Below are positions 27,453 through 37,525 of a stretch of 64,000 nt of DNA, in pieces (within the stretch, counting starts at the first letter, position 1; the number at the start of each line of letters is the position of its first letter). A program made the translations under genes and the position numbers. Origin of the DNA: Deferribacter autotrophicus (GTDB lineage: Bacteria; Chrysiogenota; Deferribacteres; Deferribacterales; Deferribacteraceae); contig NZ_VFJB01000005.1 in NCBI RefSeq assembly GCF_008362905.1, forward strand, positions 302,222 to 366,221, given 5' to 3'. A model generated the notes under the pieces. It was not told the DNA's origin, made no database searches, and was given only the letters and a program-made list of their open reading frames with translations.

Positions 27453-28281
27453 CGATGAGCAAAAAATTGTAGAAAAAATTCTTAAAATTATACAAAATGA
27501 AAAAAATATCGATTTTACAAAATACAAATTTAATACAATTTTTAGAAGGATTAATCACAGATTAATAATGTTAGGTTTTAAAAATATTTTGATGTATTAT
27601 AATTATCTGATAAAAAATGTGGATAAAGAAATTGATGTTTTGGTGAATCTTTTTTTGATAAATACCTCTGAATTTTTTAGAGACCCATTATATTTTTATA
27701 TTTTTGATAATTTAGTGAATACGTTGTTAAAAAAAGGTGAGAATTACATTAAAGTATTAAGTATTGGCTGTTCTACGGGAGAAGAAGTTTATACAATTTT
27801 TATGATACTTAATGAGTATCGAGAGAAGAATAAAAATTTTGAATTCAAAATAGTTGGAGTTGATTTAGATGAGGATGCTATAATACAGGCTAATAAAGCT
27901 ACATATTCTAAAAGTTCAATAAAAAATGTGCCTCATAGTTTTGTTGAAAAATATTTTATCAAAAAAAATGATAGTTATATTTTTAATAAAGAATTAATTC
28001 CGAAGGATTGTATAACATTTATAGATGAAAATATATTAGAAGGTAAAACACGTAAAATTGTTGGTGCATTTAAGTATGATTTTGTATTTTGTAGAAATTT
28101 ATTAATATATTTGGACAAAGAACTGCAAAATGAATTGATTAAAAAGATTACTGAGATTTTGGCCACAAATGGTTATTTTATACAAGGCAAAAGTGAATAT
28201 ATTAATAAAAAGTATAGTAAATATTTTAAAGAAATATCTAGTGGTGTAAGAATATATAAGTATTTAGGTGAGAGGTGTTAA
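27445..28281 (+). CDS. cheR: CheR-type protein-glutamate methyltransferase
   Basis: The 278-aa protein has the CheR N-terminal helical domain followed by the SAM-binding domain with SIGCSTGEEVYTIFMIL, VGVDLDEDAIIQANKATY, FDFVFCRNLLIYL-like and a FIQGKSEYI strand. FFRDPLYF is also family-typical. It methylates glutamates of chemoreceptor-like proteins. Together with the overlapping CheD-HDOD gene it forms a receptor-modification pair inside a kinase island. The target receptor is not encoded nearby. Confidence 0.9.
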   Translation: MISDEQKIVEKILKIIQNEKNIDFTKYKFNTIFRRINHRLIMLGFKNILMYYNYLIKNVDKEIDVLVNLFLINTSEFFRDPLYFYIFDNLVNTLLKKGENYIKVLSIGCSTGEEVYTIFMILNEYREKNKNFEFKIVGVDLDEDAIIQANKATYSKSSIKNVPHSFVEKYFIKKNDSYIFNKELIPKDCITFIDENILEGKTRKIVGAFKYDFVFCRNLLIYLDKELQNELIKKITEILATNGYFIQGKSEYINKKYSKYFKEISSGVRIYKYLGERC

Positions 28282-28284
28282 TTA

Positions 28285-30774
28285 ATGAGCATTAAAGAAA
28301 CAAATGTTATTTTAAGAACCAAGAATATTTTTTTAATTTATTTGTTGTTTTTATATCCATTAGTGTACTTATTACCTATTTTATTTGTAAAAGATTTTAA
28401 TAAAACCCATACTTTTTTACTACTTTTTTTCTCAAATGCTATATTTTTAGGTATTGTTATTAGTGTTATAGTTTATAGGCAGTGGAAAAAATCTTTAGAA
28501 ATTGATAAACGGTTAGTTCGGTATGAGCTTTTAAGTAAAATTAATATAAAAATTCTTGAAAATATCAATAATTCATCCTCATTTGAAGAAGTATTTGCCG
28601 GGATTTTTAACATATTAATAGAGAATAATTTTATATTCGGTGGTTCGGGATATTTATACGAAAAGAACGATAATAAGTTAGTTTTGAAATATGCAAAATG
28701 TAGCTCAACAGAATTTGAGCCTGAGATGGAATTTAATTTGGATCAATTTATTGGTAGCTACTGTGTTTACAATAAAAAACACTATTCATTATTTTTAGAA
28801 AATCCTGAAAATAACACTCTCTTTATATCAAACTTTATTAAAGTAAATTCATTTTATGTAAACTATTTTCCAATACTTTCTAAAGATGAGGTTGTTGCAG
28901 TATTAGAGTGTCTTTCTTTTAAGAAAATGGATAAGGATATGGTAGTTATTTTAAAGGATGTAATAAAGCACGTAGGGTATGCAATTCAACAGTTGAAGTA
29001 TACAGAAGCACTGGTAAATATGGGAAACCAACTTGAGGAAAAAAATAAAATTTTAGAAGCTCAATACAAAGAATTACAAGCTCAAAGTGAAGAACTAGAA
29101 GCACAAACAGAAGAGCTTAGGGTTCAAAAACAAGAATTGGAAGAATATAGTAAAAAGTTAGATAATGCCCAAAAATATAAATCAGAATTTATTGCTAATA
29201 TGTCACATGAGTTAAGAACCCCATTAAACTCTATTGTAGGGTTAAGTGAGTTACTTTTAAAAACTGAAAATATTGATGAAGATATGTTGGAAAAGCTGGA
29301 AATTATAAACATTAGTGGAAAACAGTTATTAAATATAATTAATGATATTCTTGATATGTCAAAGATTGAGTCAGGAAAAATTGACATAAATGTAGAAGAA
29401 TTTAATGTAAGAGAGATAATAGATTATGTTTCAAAGATAATAAAACCTCTATGTGCAGAGAAAAATTTAGATTTTATTGTAAGTTGTAATATAGAAAATG
29501 ATTTAATTGAAACGGATAAATATAAGGTGATACAGATATTAATTAACTTATTGTCAAATGCTGTGAAATATACAGAGAAAGGGAAAGTAGAATTTTCTGT
29601 TTTTTCTCAAGATCAATATGTTGCAATGTCTGTAGCAGATACGGGCCCTGGTATACCAGAGGAATTTTTAGCCAATATTTTTGAACCATTTACTACTGCT
29701 AGGAAGAAAGCTTACATACAAGGGACTGGGTTAGGTTTGGCACTGACGAAAAAACTGGTTGAAATTTTGGATGGTAAAATAGAAGTGAGCAGTAAAGTAG
29801 GAGAGGGTAGTGTTTTTACTGTATACCTACCTGAAAAACAGACTGTTAATAGAGGTGGATCTCAAGATTTTTCAAATAAAGAGGACGTCTTAGCTTTTTC
29901 GGAGTTTTATTATAAGGATTCTGATAGTGGTAGTAAAAAAGCAAAAGTGTTAGTTGCTGATGATGATGTGCTTGTTTTAAATGAAGTTAAGAAGCTATTG
30001 GAAGAAGTTTCTTTAGATATAGAAATTCTGGTTGCTGTAGATGGCCTTGAAGCAAAAAATCTCATTGAAAAAGAAGTTCCTGATATCATTTTACTTGATT
30101 TGGATATGCCTAAGATGAGTGGTTTTGAAATTTTAGATTATATGTTAACAAATAACCTAAAAATAAATGTTATTATAGTTACAGCCATGGATTTAGATGA
30201 AAGTAGATTTATTGGGTATAAAAATTTGATTAAAGGATACTTTATTAAAGGTAAAGATAATAGGCATTATTTAAAAGATTTATTAAATAAGTTTTTAAAC
30301 AATTATGATGAAAAAAAGGTTTTCGAAAAAGAAGGTAAAGATTTAAATGATAATTTGGGTGGATTCGAGGATACAAAACCTATTATTGATAAGGATATTT
30401 ATGAGATTTTGCTGGTGGAAGATAATTTTGCTAATAGATTTTTAATAAAAGAAATTTTGAAAGATTATAATGTAAAAATTGATGAAGCAGAAAATGGATT
30501 GGAAGCTATCAATAAATTAAAGAACAAAGAGTATGATTTGGTTTTACTTGATATTCAAATGCCAGTTATGGATGGATATGAGACTATTGAAAAAATTAAA
30601 AATGATTTTAACTTTAATGATTTGTGTGTTATTGCTCTAACAGCTAAAGCGTTTAAAGATGAAGTAGACAATCTTAAGCAACTCGGTTTTGATGATTTTT
30701 TAACAAAGCCTATTAATATTGAGGTTTTTATCAAGACACTAAAGAAAAGATTTTCGTTGAAAAAAATAAAGTAG
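28285..30774 (+). CDS. Hybrid sensor histidine kinase with two receiver domains
   Basis: The 829-aa protein has two N-terminal membrane helices (about 12-36 and 45-66) with almost no periplasmic loop. A GAF-like domain (about 90-240) and a coiled coil rich in EELEAQTEEL repeats (about 252-295) follow, then HisKA (FIANMSHELRTPLNS) and HATPase (N-box LLSNAVKYT, ADTGPGIP, GTGLGLALT). REC1 covers about 553-670 and REC2 about 710-826. REC2 has all core residues (LVEDN, LLDIQMPVMDG, LTAKA, TKPIN). REC1 keeps the acceptor aspartate but has IKGKDN where KP is usual. It starts three bases after cheR. Confidence 0.92.
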   Translation: MSIKETNVILRTKNIFLIYLLFLYPLVYLLPILFVKDFNKTHTFLLLFFSNAIFLGIVISVIVYRQWKKSLEIDKRLVRYELLSKINIKILENINNSSSFEEVFAGIFNILIENNFIFGGSGYLYEKNDNKLVLKYAKCSSTEFEPEMEFNLDQFIGSYCVYNKKHYSLFLENPENNTLFISNFIKVNSFYVNYFPILSKDEVVAVLECLSFKKMDKDMVVILKDVIKHVGYAIQQLKYTEALVNMGNQLEEKNKILEAQYKELQAQSEELEAQTEELRVQKQELEEYSKKLDNAQKYKSEFIANMSHELRTPLNSIVGLSELLLKTENIDEDMLEKLEIINISGKQLLNIINDILDMSKIESGKIDINVEEFNVREIIDYVSKIIKPLCAEKNLDFIVSCNIENDLIETDKYKVIQILINLLSNAVKYTEKGKVEFSVFSQDQYVAMSVADTGPGIPEEFLANIFEPFTTARKKAYIQGTGLGLALTKKLVEILDGKIEVSSKVGEGSVFTVYLPEKQTVNRGGSQDFSNKEDVLAFSEFYYKDSDSGSKKAKVLVADDDVLVLNEVKKLLEEVSLDIEILVAVDGLEAKNLIEKEVPDIILLDLDMPKMSGFEILDYMLTNNLKINVIIVTAMDLDESRFIGYKNLIKGYFIKGKDNRHYLKDLLNKFLNNYDEKKVFEKEGKDLNDNLGGFEDTKPIIDKDIYEILLVEDNFANRFLIKEILKDYNVKIDEAENGLEAINKLKNKEYDLVLLDIQMPVMDGYETIEKIKNDFNFNDLCVIALTAKAFKDEVDNLKQLGFDDFLTKPINIEVFIKTLKKRFSLKKIK

Positions 30775-30815
30775 CATACAAAGATATACCTGTGGGTTTT
30801 TAATTATTAGAGCCT

Positions 30816-30901
30816 GTCAGTTGTTATAAACCTTATCAACCTCCTTTTAGTATTCTTACTTCATCTATCATTATGAGGTTGACAATTTCATAACAGCTGA
30901 C
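30816..30901. repeat. Imperfect long inverted repeat between kinase genes
   Basis: GTCAGTTGTTAT...TTATCAACCT (30816-30842) and AGGTTGACAA...ATAACAGCTGAC (30876-30902) pair with one mismatch in each block across a 32-base centre. It may be a weak terminator of the preceding operon or the end of a small mobile repeat. Confidence 0.45.
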
Positions 30902-31053
30902 ACTATGCTATCAACTGCTGGTGTTTAGTATATTTGCAATATTTAATCTTGTGTTGATTTAAATGTTTTAATATAAATCCATCTTTAATATAACAAGCAG
31001 TTGACAAACATTCATATGTATGGATAATTTAGTCAAAATTATATGGAGCTTAT

Positions 31054-31698
31054 ATGAAAAATAAATTTTTACCAGTTTCTATTATTAGCCATGAGTTATT
31101 AAATTATATTTGTTCTATAAGTGGTTTGCTACAACTTCTTGAAAGTAAAGATAATTTAAGCACATCTAATGAATATTTGAGATATGTTTTTGATTCTTTA
31201 GAAAAATTGCAATTATCAATAGAAGATATATCATTGTTATCTAATATAGAATCAGGAAGAATTCAAAAAAAAGTAAACGAGATTTGTGTCTATGATGAAT
31301 TGAGATTTGTAAAAGATACTCATTTTTCTGAATTTCCAAACAACATTGAAGTTATAAAAAATGAAGATGAAATTATTTTACATAATGATGAAAAATTTTT
31401 TAATGAATTGATAAAAAGAGTTTTTTCTTTAGCTGTTAATAATAGTAGTATAGTGAAGGTGCATGTCGAGCAATTAAAAGATTACGTAAAAATTTCATTC
31501 TATTTTAATAAAATAAGTTATTTAAAAGAATGTTTTGATTATAAAATTGATAAAGTAGAAAATAGAATACTTTTTTTGAAGGTTTCAGTAATAGAATCAT
31601 TAGTTGATTTTTTAAATGCACATATTGAATCTAAAGAGACTGATAATGCTTTTATATTAAAAATTATTTTTAATTCAAATAGTTCAGAAACAGGTTAA
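31054..31698 (+). CDS. Degenerate histidine-kinase-like protein (DHp without functional ATPase)
   Basis: The 214-aa protein begins with a HisKA-like helix containing ISHELLNYICSISGLLQLLE (His13) and a second helix ending in DISLLSNIESGRI. The remaining 130 residues keep the length and secondary-structure pattern of a HATPase domain but no N, G1 or G2 box. It has no membrane helix and no receiver. It could be a pseudokinase or a phosphotransfer scaffold like Spo0B. Confidence 0.65.
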   Translation: MKNKFLPVSIISHELLNYICSISGLLQLLESKDNLSTSNEYLRYVFDSLEKLQLSIEDISLLSNIESGRIQKKVNEICVYDELRFVKDTHFSEFPNNIEVIKNEDEIILHNDEKFFNELIKRVFSLAVNNSSIVKVHVEQLKDYVKISFYFNKISYLKECFDYKIDKVENRILFLKVSVIESLVDFLNAHIESKETDNAFILKIIFNSNSSETG

Positions 31699-31950
31699 CT
31701 GGCTATTGGGGTAAAATAACTTAGAATCTATTTTATATTTTCCTCTAGTTTTTCAAGGTTGTTTTCAGAACTCAGTAAGCTTGTATTTTACTTTTAATGC
31801 TCAATCTCTAATATATGTTTGTTTGACAGTATCTTATCTAATTTTAATATTTTTTTTGGTAAAAGTTTTAATCTCTAACTTGTTCTTAATAAATAAAAAA
31901 ATATGTATTATTGTTATTTTTTGATGAGTTTTTGTTTAACATATTGTAAT

Positions 31951-32301
31951 TTAAGTTTTGATAATATATTCATTAATTTTGTCGTAGGTATGTTTTAATT
32001 CTTCAGATAACTTTATTAAGTTTTCTTTTATTTGATCTATATTCTTTTCTAAAGCATAATTTTCTATTTTTTGTAATATATTTACAATTTTTTGAAGTTC
32101 TAGATATTTAGCAGAACCTTTCATCTTATGAGCTGTGTCTTTTATCTTTGTGTAGTTACTTTGTTCTATAGCATCTTTTAACTCTATAAAATCTTTTTCA
32201 TTTTGCGATATATAATTTTGAAGAATATTTATAAGCTTGGATTTATCCTTATAAATTTCTTCCAATAAAGGAAATGATATTAAATTTTCATTACCAACCA
32301 T
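31951..32301 (-). CDS. Orphan HPt domain, probably detached from a hybrid kinase
   Basis: The 116-aa frame encodes a histidine phosphotransfer domain with the motif AHKMKGSAKYLEL. It starts only 4 bases after the stop of the kinase frame at 32306, exactly where a BarA-like hybrid kinase would still have the second half of its receiver. It is therefore best read as the C-terminal domain of that kinase, separated by an internal deletion. It could still be translated on its own. Confidence 0.7.
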   Translation of the reverse strand: MVGNENLISFPLLEEIYKDKSKLINILQNYISQNEKDFIELKDAIEQSNYTKIKDTAHKMKGSAKYLELQKIVNILQKIENYALEKNIDQIKENLIKLSEELKHTYDKINEYIIKT

Positions 32302-32305
32302 AACT

Positions 32306-33850
32306 TCATTTTGTTGCTTCTATCCCATCCATTACTGGCATATGATAATCCATAATTATTGCATCGAAATCATTGGTTAAACATTTATTTATTGCATCAA
32401 AGCCGTTATCACTTGTTTCAACATTTACTTCATAATGTATTAAAAAAGATTTTATTATATCTCTGTTTAACTCATTATCATCTACAACTAAAATTTTCTT
32501 ATTTTTGAGCTTATTTATTATTTTGTTACCTTTGTTAATTTTGAAATTAACCAAATTTTTCTCAAAATAATTATGTCCTATAAGAACATTAAAGAGTTTC
32601 GATAGAGTAAAAGGTTTTTGTATTAGATAGAGATTGTATAGCTTTATAATTTTTATTAAACGTTCATTTATTCTTTTTGCATATAGATAAATATTTGTAG
32701 ATTTCTTATATTGGTATAAGAATCTTATAGCTTCGTTATTTTTAGTTTTATCAAATAAAATATCTTCATCAATAATTATAATTTTCTTTAGGGTTTTGCT
32801 AGATTTTTCGGCTTCTTTAAATAGAACACTCATATCATCAGAAATTGTAAAATTTTTAACATTGTAAAAATTAAAAATGTCTTCATAGATTGGTATCATT
32901 TCATGTTTTTGAATTATAAAAAAGATATGATAATCTTTTAGAAAATCTTTTTGATTGATAATTATATCACCACTTTTCTCAAAACTTAATGTAAATTTAA
33001 AAGATGTCCCTTTATTTTCTACACTATTTACTTTAATATCTCCGCCAAGTATATTAATTAAATTTTTTGTTATCGCAAGGCCTAACCCTGTACCACCAGA
33101 TTTTCTGATTCTGGTTTGTTGAATTTGATAAAATGGATTAAAAATTTCTTCTATATTTTCTTTTTTTATACCAATTCCAGTGTCTTCCACGGAAAAATCT
33201 AGAACTACGTTGTTGTTAGCTTCGGCTTTTTTAACTACTGAAAGTTTGACATGACCTTTTTCTGTAAATTTTATCGCATTACTAAGCAGATTATACAAAA
33301 TTTGCTTAAGCTTACCGTAATCTCCTATTAATACATTAGGAATTGAACTGTCATACTTCAAGATAAGTTCTATATTTTTTTTAGTAGCCTCTAAAACAAA
33401 CATGTCAATGAGTTCAATGATTTCTCTTTCCAAACAGAACTCTTCTTTTGTTATTTTTATTTTATTGTCTTCAATTTTAGAAAGATCAAGAATATCATTG
33501 ATTATCATTAAAAGTGATTTTGAAGCGTTTTCAAGTGTATTAATTAATTCTTTTTGTTCTGGAGGATAATTAAAATTTTTTAATAAATTTGTAATTCCGA
33601 TAATACCATTTAAAGGAGTTCGTATTTCATGGCTCATTGTAGATAAGAATTGTTGTTTTGTTTCAAGAGCAATTTTGCTTTCTTCTATTTTTTTCTTTAA
33701 AAATTGATCATTATAATTAATTCTTTTAATTATAATAATATCAGTGATGATTACGTAAATAAAAATAATTATAATTATAGTAATTATTATAAGTTTCCTA
33801 TGATAAAGTAGTTTATTAATTTTACTTGATATTGATTTTTCTTTTAACAA
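32306..33850 (-). pseudogene. Hybrid sensor kinase core, truncated at both ends
   Basis: The frame (514 aa from a TTG at 33850) has a membrane helix, HisKA ([15 protein letters not shown]), HATPase (LLSNAIKFT, VEDTGIGI, GTGLGLAIT) and a divergent first receiver (IIIIDEDIL, IQKPFTLS). A second receiver follows (ILVVDDNELNR, IIMDYHMPVMDG). It stops 10 residues after the acceptor aspartate, without the T/S and K positions of a receiver, then the HPt frame follows. At its 5' end the frame continues upstream of the TTG to about 33890, where it meets the neighbouring fragment in another frame. The kinase core itself looks intact. Confidence 0.75.
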
Positions 33851-33885
33851 ATAATCCTTTCTTATTAATTCTATTTTATTATGAA

Positions 33886-34194
33886 TTAAATCAATTTGTT
33901 TTCAATTGATTTAAATATTTTATCACAATGTTTTAACTGTTTTTCTGAGATATTTGTTTCTGTTTTATGATTATTAAAGAGTTTAAATGCGCAATATTCG
34001 TATTTATTTTCAATTTTTGCTAATAGATATAATATCTTACGGTTTAAATTACTTTGATTGTGAGCTCTTACTATGGCTTTATCACTTTTATTTAGTATAA
34101 AAAATCCAAAAGAAGCAATTATTAAAGATATTATTGCAACTGATAAAATTATATTTTTTATACTTTTGGGAGTTGGTAAATTTTTATCATCCAT
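33886..34194 (-). pseudogene. N-terminal sensor part of the broken hybrid kinase
   Basis: The 102-aa frame has a signal-anchor helix (about 14-34) and a helical periplasmic segment ending FKSIENKLI before a stop. Shifting by one base at an A-rich run near 33885 continues the sequence as IDLIHNKIELIRKDYLL directly into the kinase core. A single-base deletion therefore explains the break. Confidence 0.7.
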
Positions 34195-34818
34195 TTTTTA
34201 TAATAGCAGAAATTTAATATTTTTTAAACACTTAGTCACTAAAATGTAATATTAATTAAAATAAATTTAGATATATGAGATTTTTGCATGGCAAAGTTTA
34301 TTATAGAGTGCATAAGGCGCTGGTTTTTAAGGGTAAAATGTGGTACTTTAATGATTAAATAAATTTAGTGAGGTATTTTTGTGAAAAATATATTAATTTG
34401 GATATGCAGATTGGGAAACAGAGTATAGATTTTATGAGCTAACATATATTGATAAAATAAATTAATTGATAGGTTGGTCACCAAATTATAGGTTTAGCGA
34501 TGAGAAAAAGAAAGTATTTTTAAGAGTAAAAAGATTATTTAGGTTTCGTAAGGTAAAAATAATCGGATAGAAAAGCTGATGATATAGGAAGATTTTTAAA
34601 AGACGGTTCAAAGTTGGCACTGTACAATTGAAAAAATAACTTGACTTTTGGTGAGCCTTTCAGTTATGCAAAGATTTTATACGATAAGTTGAAGTAATAA
34701 TATACATTAAATGAGAATATTGATAAAAATTATTAGTTTCGCATTTGTTATTGGTCAAAGCAACCGCTAACAATGTCGAAACTCTTTGATTTCATTGCAG
34801 AAAATATATGTATGAGAA
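34195..34818. other. 624-bp non-coding gap in the signalling island
   Basis: No frame longer than about 60 codons is seen on either strand. Short translated pieces (for example SDEKKKVFLRVKRLF around 34500-34540) have no recognisable family. The region is probably decayed coding DNA, given the broken genes on its left, but I cannot name the ancestor. Confidence 0.5.
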
Positions 34819-35247
34819 ATGGTTATGAATATTAAAAGTATTAAAGAACATATTGAGAAAAAAAACTATAAAATTTTAAATGGATGTAAGATATTAATAG
34901 TTGATGATAATTTTGTAAATAGAATTGTTTTAAAGGATATTCTGAATATGTATGGAGTAGAAGTGATAGAAGCTGAAGATGGTCTTGATGCTTTAAAAAA
35001 ATTATCTAAAGATATTGATCTTATTATTATGGATTGTCAAATGCCTAAAATGGATGGTTATGAAACTACAATGAAGATTCGGGAAATGGATGGTTTTAAA
35101 GATTTACCTATCTTAGCATTAACTGCTAGTACAAAAGAATTTGGAGGAGAAAGGGCACTTCAAGTAGGGATGAATGGATTTTTACAAAAACCAATTAATT
35201 CTGATGAGTTGATACATACTATTTTAAAGTTTTTAACTAAGTATTGA
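34819..35247 (+). CDS. Single-domain response regulator (receiver)
   Basis: The 142-aa protein is one receiver domain preceded by a 25-residue basic helix. The core is complete: ILIVDDN, IIMDCQMPKMDGYE (acceptor aspartate), LALTAST and LQKPINSDEL. The lack of an output domain and its similarity to kinase-attached receivers suggest it either shuttles phosphate or is the surviving tail of a hybrid kinase, whose remains may be the preceding non-coding gap. ATG 34819 and ATG 34825 are both possible starts. Confidence 0.85.
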   Translation: MVMNIKSIKEHIEKKNYKILNGCKILIVDDNFVNRIVLKDILNMYGVEVIEAEDGLDALKKLSKDIDLIIMDCQMPKMDGYETTMKIREMDGFKDLPILALTASTKEFGGERALQVGMNGFLQKPINSDELIHTILKFLTKY

Positions 35248-35298
35248 AGTTAATTATTTATGTTATATCTTTGATTATTATTCCAGGTGGATTTTATC

Positions 35299-36054
35299 AT
35301 GAAGTTATCAAATGCAGTAAAAAAAGCTAAGATATTAATAGTTGATGATCAAGTTTTGAGCCAAAAGATAATGGCTGATATGTTGAGAAATTATGGTTTT
35401 CAAAATGTTATGACTGTATCAAGTGGGGAGCAGGCAATTGAGCTTTTTAAAACATCTAAATTTGATATATTATTAGTTGATTTGAATATGGAAGGCATGA
35501 GTGGTGTAGAGTTGATAAAAAAAATTAGATCAGAACAGTCTGATGTAGTTTTAAATATACCTATAATAGTTATAACAAGCTTTACGGATTTGGATATAGT
35601 GAAAAATGTAATAGCTTTTGATGTTAGTGATTTTATTGTCAAGCCTCCGCGACCAACAATATTATTTGAAAGAGTAGTAAATGCTATAGGAAAACATAAG
35701 CAAGTACAATCTCCTTCATTCTATGAAGAGTTAGATGTATATGTAGATATAGAAAACAAAAAATTCAAAAGTGGAGAAAAGAAAGATTTTGAATTTGATT
35801 TAGAAATTAGGAGTGAGGAAATAGTAGAAGAACAATCTGAAGTTAAATCATCAGACGGTGTGAAAGAAATGGTGATTGATGATGTAAAACCAGGTATGAC
35901 TTTGGCTGAAGATATTTTTAATCGAAATGGCAAATTACTATTAAAAAATGGTACTTTATTAACACAAACATATATTAACTTGTTGATGGATAAAAAGTAT
36001 TTATTAAATATGGAATATGTTAAAGTGAGATACAACGAGGTAAATAATGAATAA
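35299..36054 (+). CDS. Response regulator with DUF3391-like C-terminal segment
   Basis: The ATG at 35299 is eight bases after AGGTGG. The GTG at 35287 is part of that site. The 251-aa protein has a complete receiver (ILIVDDQ, ILLVDLNMEGMSG, ITSFTD, VKPPRP) to about residue 130 and an acidic linker of about 50 residues. The C-terminal segment is VKPGMTLAEDIFNRNGKLLLKNGTLLT, a pattern found N-terminal to HD-GYP domains. The HD-GYP domain itself is absent, so the output is unclear. Its stop overlaps the REC-EAL start by 8 bases. Confidence 0.85.
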   Translation: MKLSNAVKKAKILIVDDQVLSQKIMADMLRNYGFQNVMTVSSGEQAIELFKTSKFDILLVDLNMEGMSGVELIKKIRSEQSDVVLNIPIIVITSFTDLDIVKNVIAFDVSDFIVKPPRPTILFERVVNAIGKHKQVQSPSFYEELDVYVDIENKKFKSGEKKDFEFDLEIRSEEIVEEQSEVKSSDGVKEMVIDDVKPGMTLAEDIFNRNGKLLLKNGTLLTQTYINLLMDKKYLLNMEYVKVRYNEVNNE

Positions 36055-37261
36055 AGATATTAGAGTATTTATTTTAGAAGATGATACTTTGCAGTTTGAT
36101 ATAATTAAACAAGTGGTTGAGAATGCTGGTGTAAATTTTATTGATGGTGCTTATAACGGTAATAATGCTATTAAAAAGTTAAAAGAGCATAAATCTAAAG
36201 GTATTAAATATGATATAATTATTACTGATTTGAATATGCCTGGTATGGATGGTATAAAATTTTTAGAAGAAGTAAATAAGTATGAGTTAGCAAACAATGC
36301 TGTTGTAGTAAGTGGTATGGATAGTTCAATATTAGAGAGCGTTGAAAACCTTGTAACGCATTATAAAATACCGGTGTTGGGTATTGTTTCAAAACCGTTT
36401 AGTTCTTCTGCATGGTATGATTTGATGGAAAATTTTAAAAATGGATCATTAAAGAGACAAAAATCGGATAGTTGTTTAAATGGGAAAGTCGAAAAGTCTT
36501 ATAGTAAAGAAGAGATTTTACTTGGTATAAAGAATAAAGAGTTTATACCTTATTTCCAGCCACAAATAAATTTATTAAATGAAAGAATAGATGGATTTGA
36601 AGCTTTAGCTAGATGGATTCATAAAGAGGATGGTATTGTATCACCTTTTAAGTTTATTCCTATCATAGAGTCCGATATGGAAATACAATTTTCTTTTACA
36701 ATGCTCATGTTTGATAAAGTAATTGAATTTATGAAATTGTGTCAAAAAATAAATCCAGATATTTATGTATCGATGAATATATTTGTCAATTTGTTGGAAG
36801 ATGAAAGGTTTTATGATGAACTGATTGAAAGAGTGAACAATAGTGGTATATCTCCTAGTCATTTTGTTCTAGAAATCACAGAGAGTGGTTTGGCTACTAA
36901 TATGGATAAAGTTTTAAGTTCATTGGCGCGATTCAGGTTAAAAGGATTTAAACTTTCCATTGATGATTTTGGAACCGGATATTCATCATTAGCTCAATTG
37001 AGAGCAATTCCTTTTACAGAGCTGAAAATTGATAGAGTTTTTATAAGAAATATTCATAAGAATAATAAAAATCAAAGCATAGTACTTTCTACTAAATTAT
37101 TAGCTGAGAAATTAGGACTTTCTATTGTAGTTGAAGGATGTGAAATTAAAGAGGAAATTGATTATTTAAAAGTGTCTGGATGTGATACTGCACAAGGATT
37201 TTATTATTCTAAGCCTTTAACATTTGAAGAAGCAATAGAGTATTTAAAAGCTAATTTATAA
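36047..37261 (+). CDS. Receiver-EAL protein (putative c-di-GMP phosphodiesterase)
   Basis: The 404-aa protein has an N-terminal receiver (VFILEDD, IITDLNMPGMDG, VVSGMD, VSKPFSS) and a C-terminal EAL domain. Catalytic motifs are mostly kept: FEALARW, LEITESG, IDDFGTGYSSL, LKIDRVFI, VVEGCE and TAQGFYYSKPL. It should hydrolyse c-di-GMP under phosphorylation control. It is coupled to the preceding response regulator by an 8-base overlap. Confidence 0.92.
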   Translation: MNKDIRVFILEDDTLQFDIIKQVVENAGVNFIDGAYNGNNAIKKLKEHKSKGIKYDIIITDLNMPGMDGIKFLEEVNKYELANNAVVVSGMDSSILESVENLVTHYKIPVLGIVSKPFSSSAWYDLMENFKNGSLKRQKSDSCLNGKVEKSYSKEEILLGIKNKEFIPYFQPQINLLNERIDGFEALARWIHKEDGIVSPFKFIPIIESDMEIQFSFTMLMFDKVIEFMKLCQKINPDIYVSMNIFVNLLEDERFYDELIERVNNSGISPSHFVLEITESGLATNMDKVLSSLARFRLKGFKLSIDDFGTGYSSLAQLRAIPFTELKIDRVFIRNIHKNNKNQSIVLSTKLLAEKLGLSIVVEGCEIKEEIDYLKVSGCDTAQGFYYSKPLTFEEAIEYLKANL

Positions 37262-37512
37262 AAAACAATAATTATATGAGTAATTTTATAAAGATTTTTT
37301 TATATACAGTTGTCCATCCAACACCTATTCATTTATTTTATAAAAAGTTGATGAGTTAAATTTAGGCTAATAGTCAAGATAGAGTAATCTGCAAGTATTC
37401 TTTTTTCTTGATCATGTTAAATTTTTATTTCTTTTATCAATTAATTCAATTGAAGTGCTCATACACATAAACAAAATCTTTTAAATTTAATTTAATAACA
37501 ATTTTATAATGT

Positions 37513-37518
37513 GGTATA
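37513..37518 (+). promoter_or_regulatory. Candidate -10 box of the SBP-PAS hybrid kinase gene
   Basis: A perfect TATAAT lies 8 bases before the ATG, preceded by GTGG but with no convincing -35 box at 16-18 bases. If used, the transcript would be nearly leaderless. Confidence 0.35.
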
Positions 37519-37525
37519 ATTTTAT

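Noticed and set aside
34195..34818. A decayed hemerythrin or kinase gene in the gap
   Set aside because: Short translated pieces could be imagined to fit but no continuous motif supports either.
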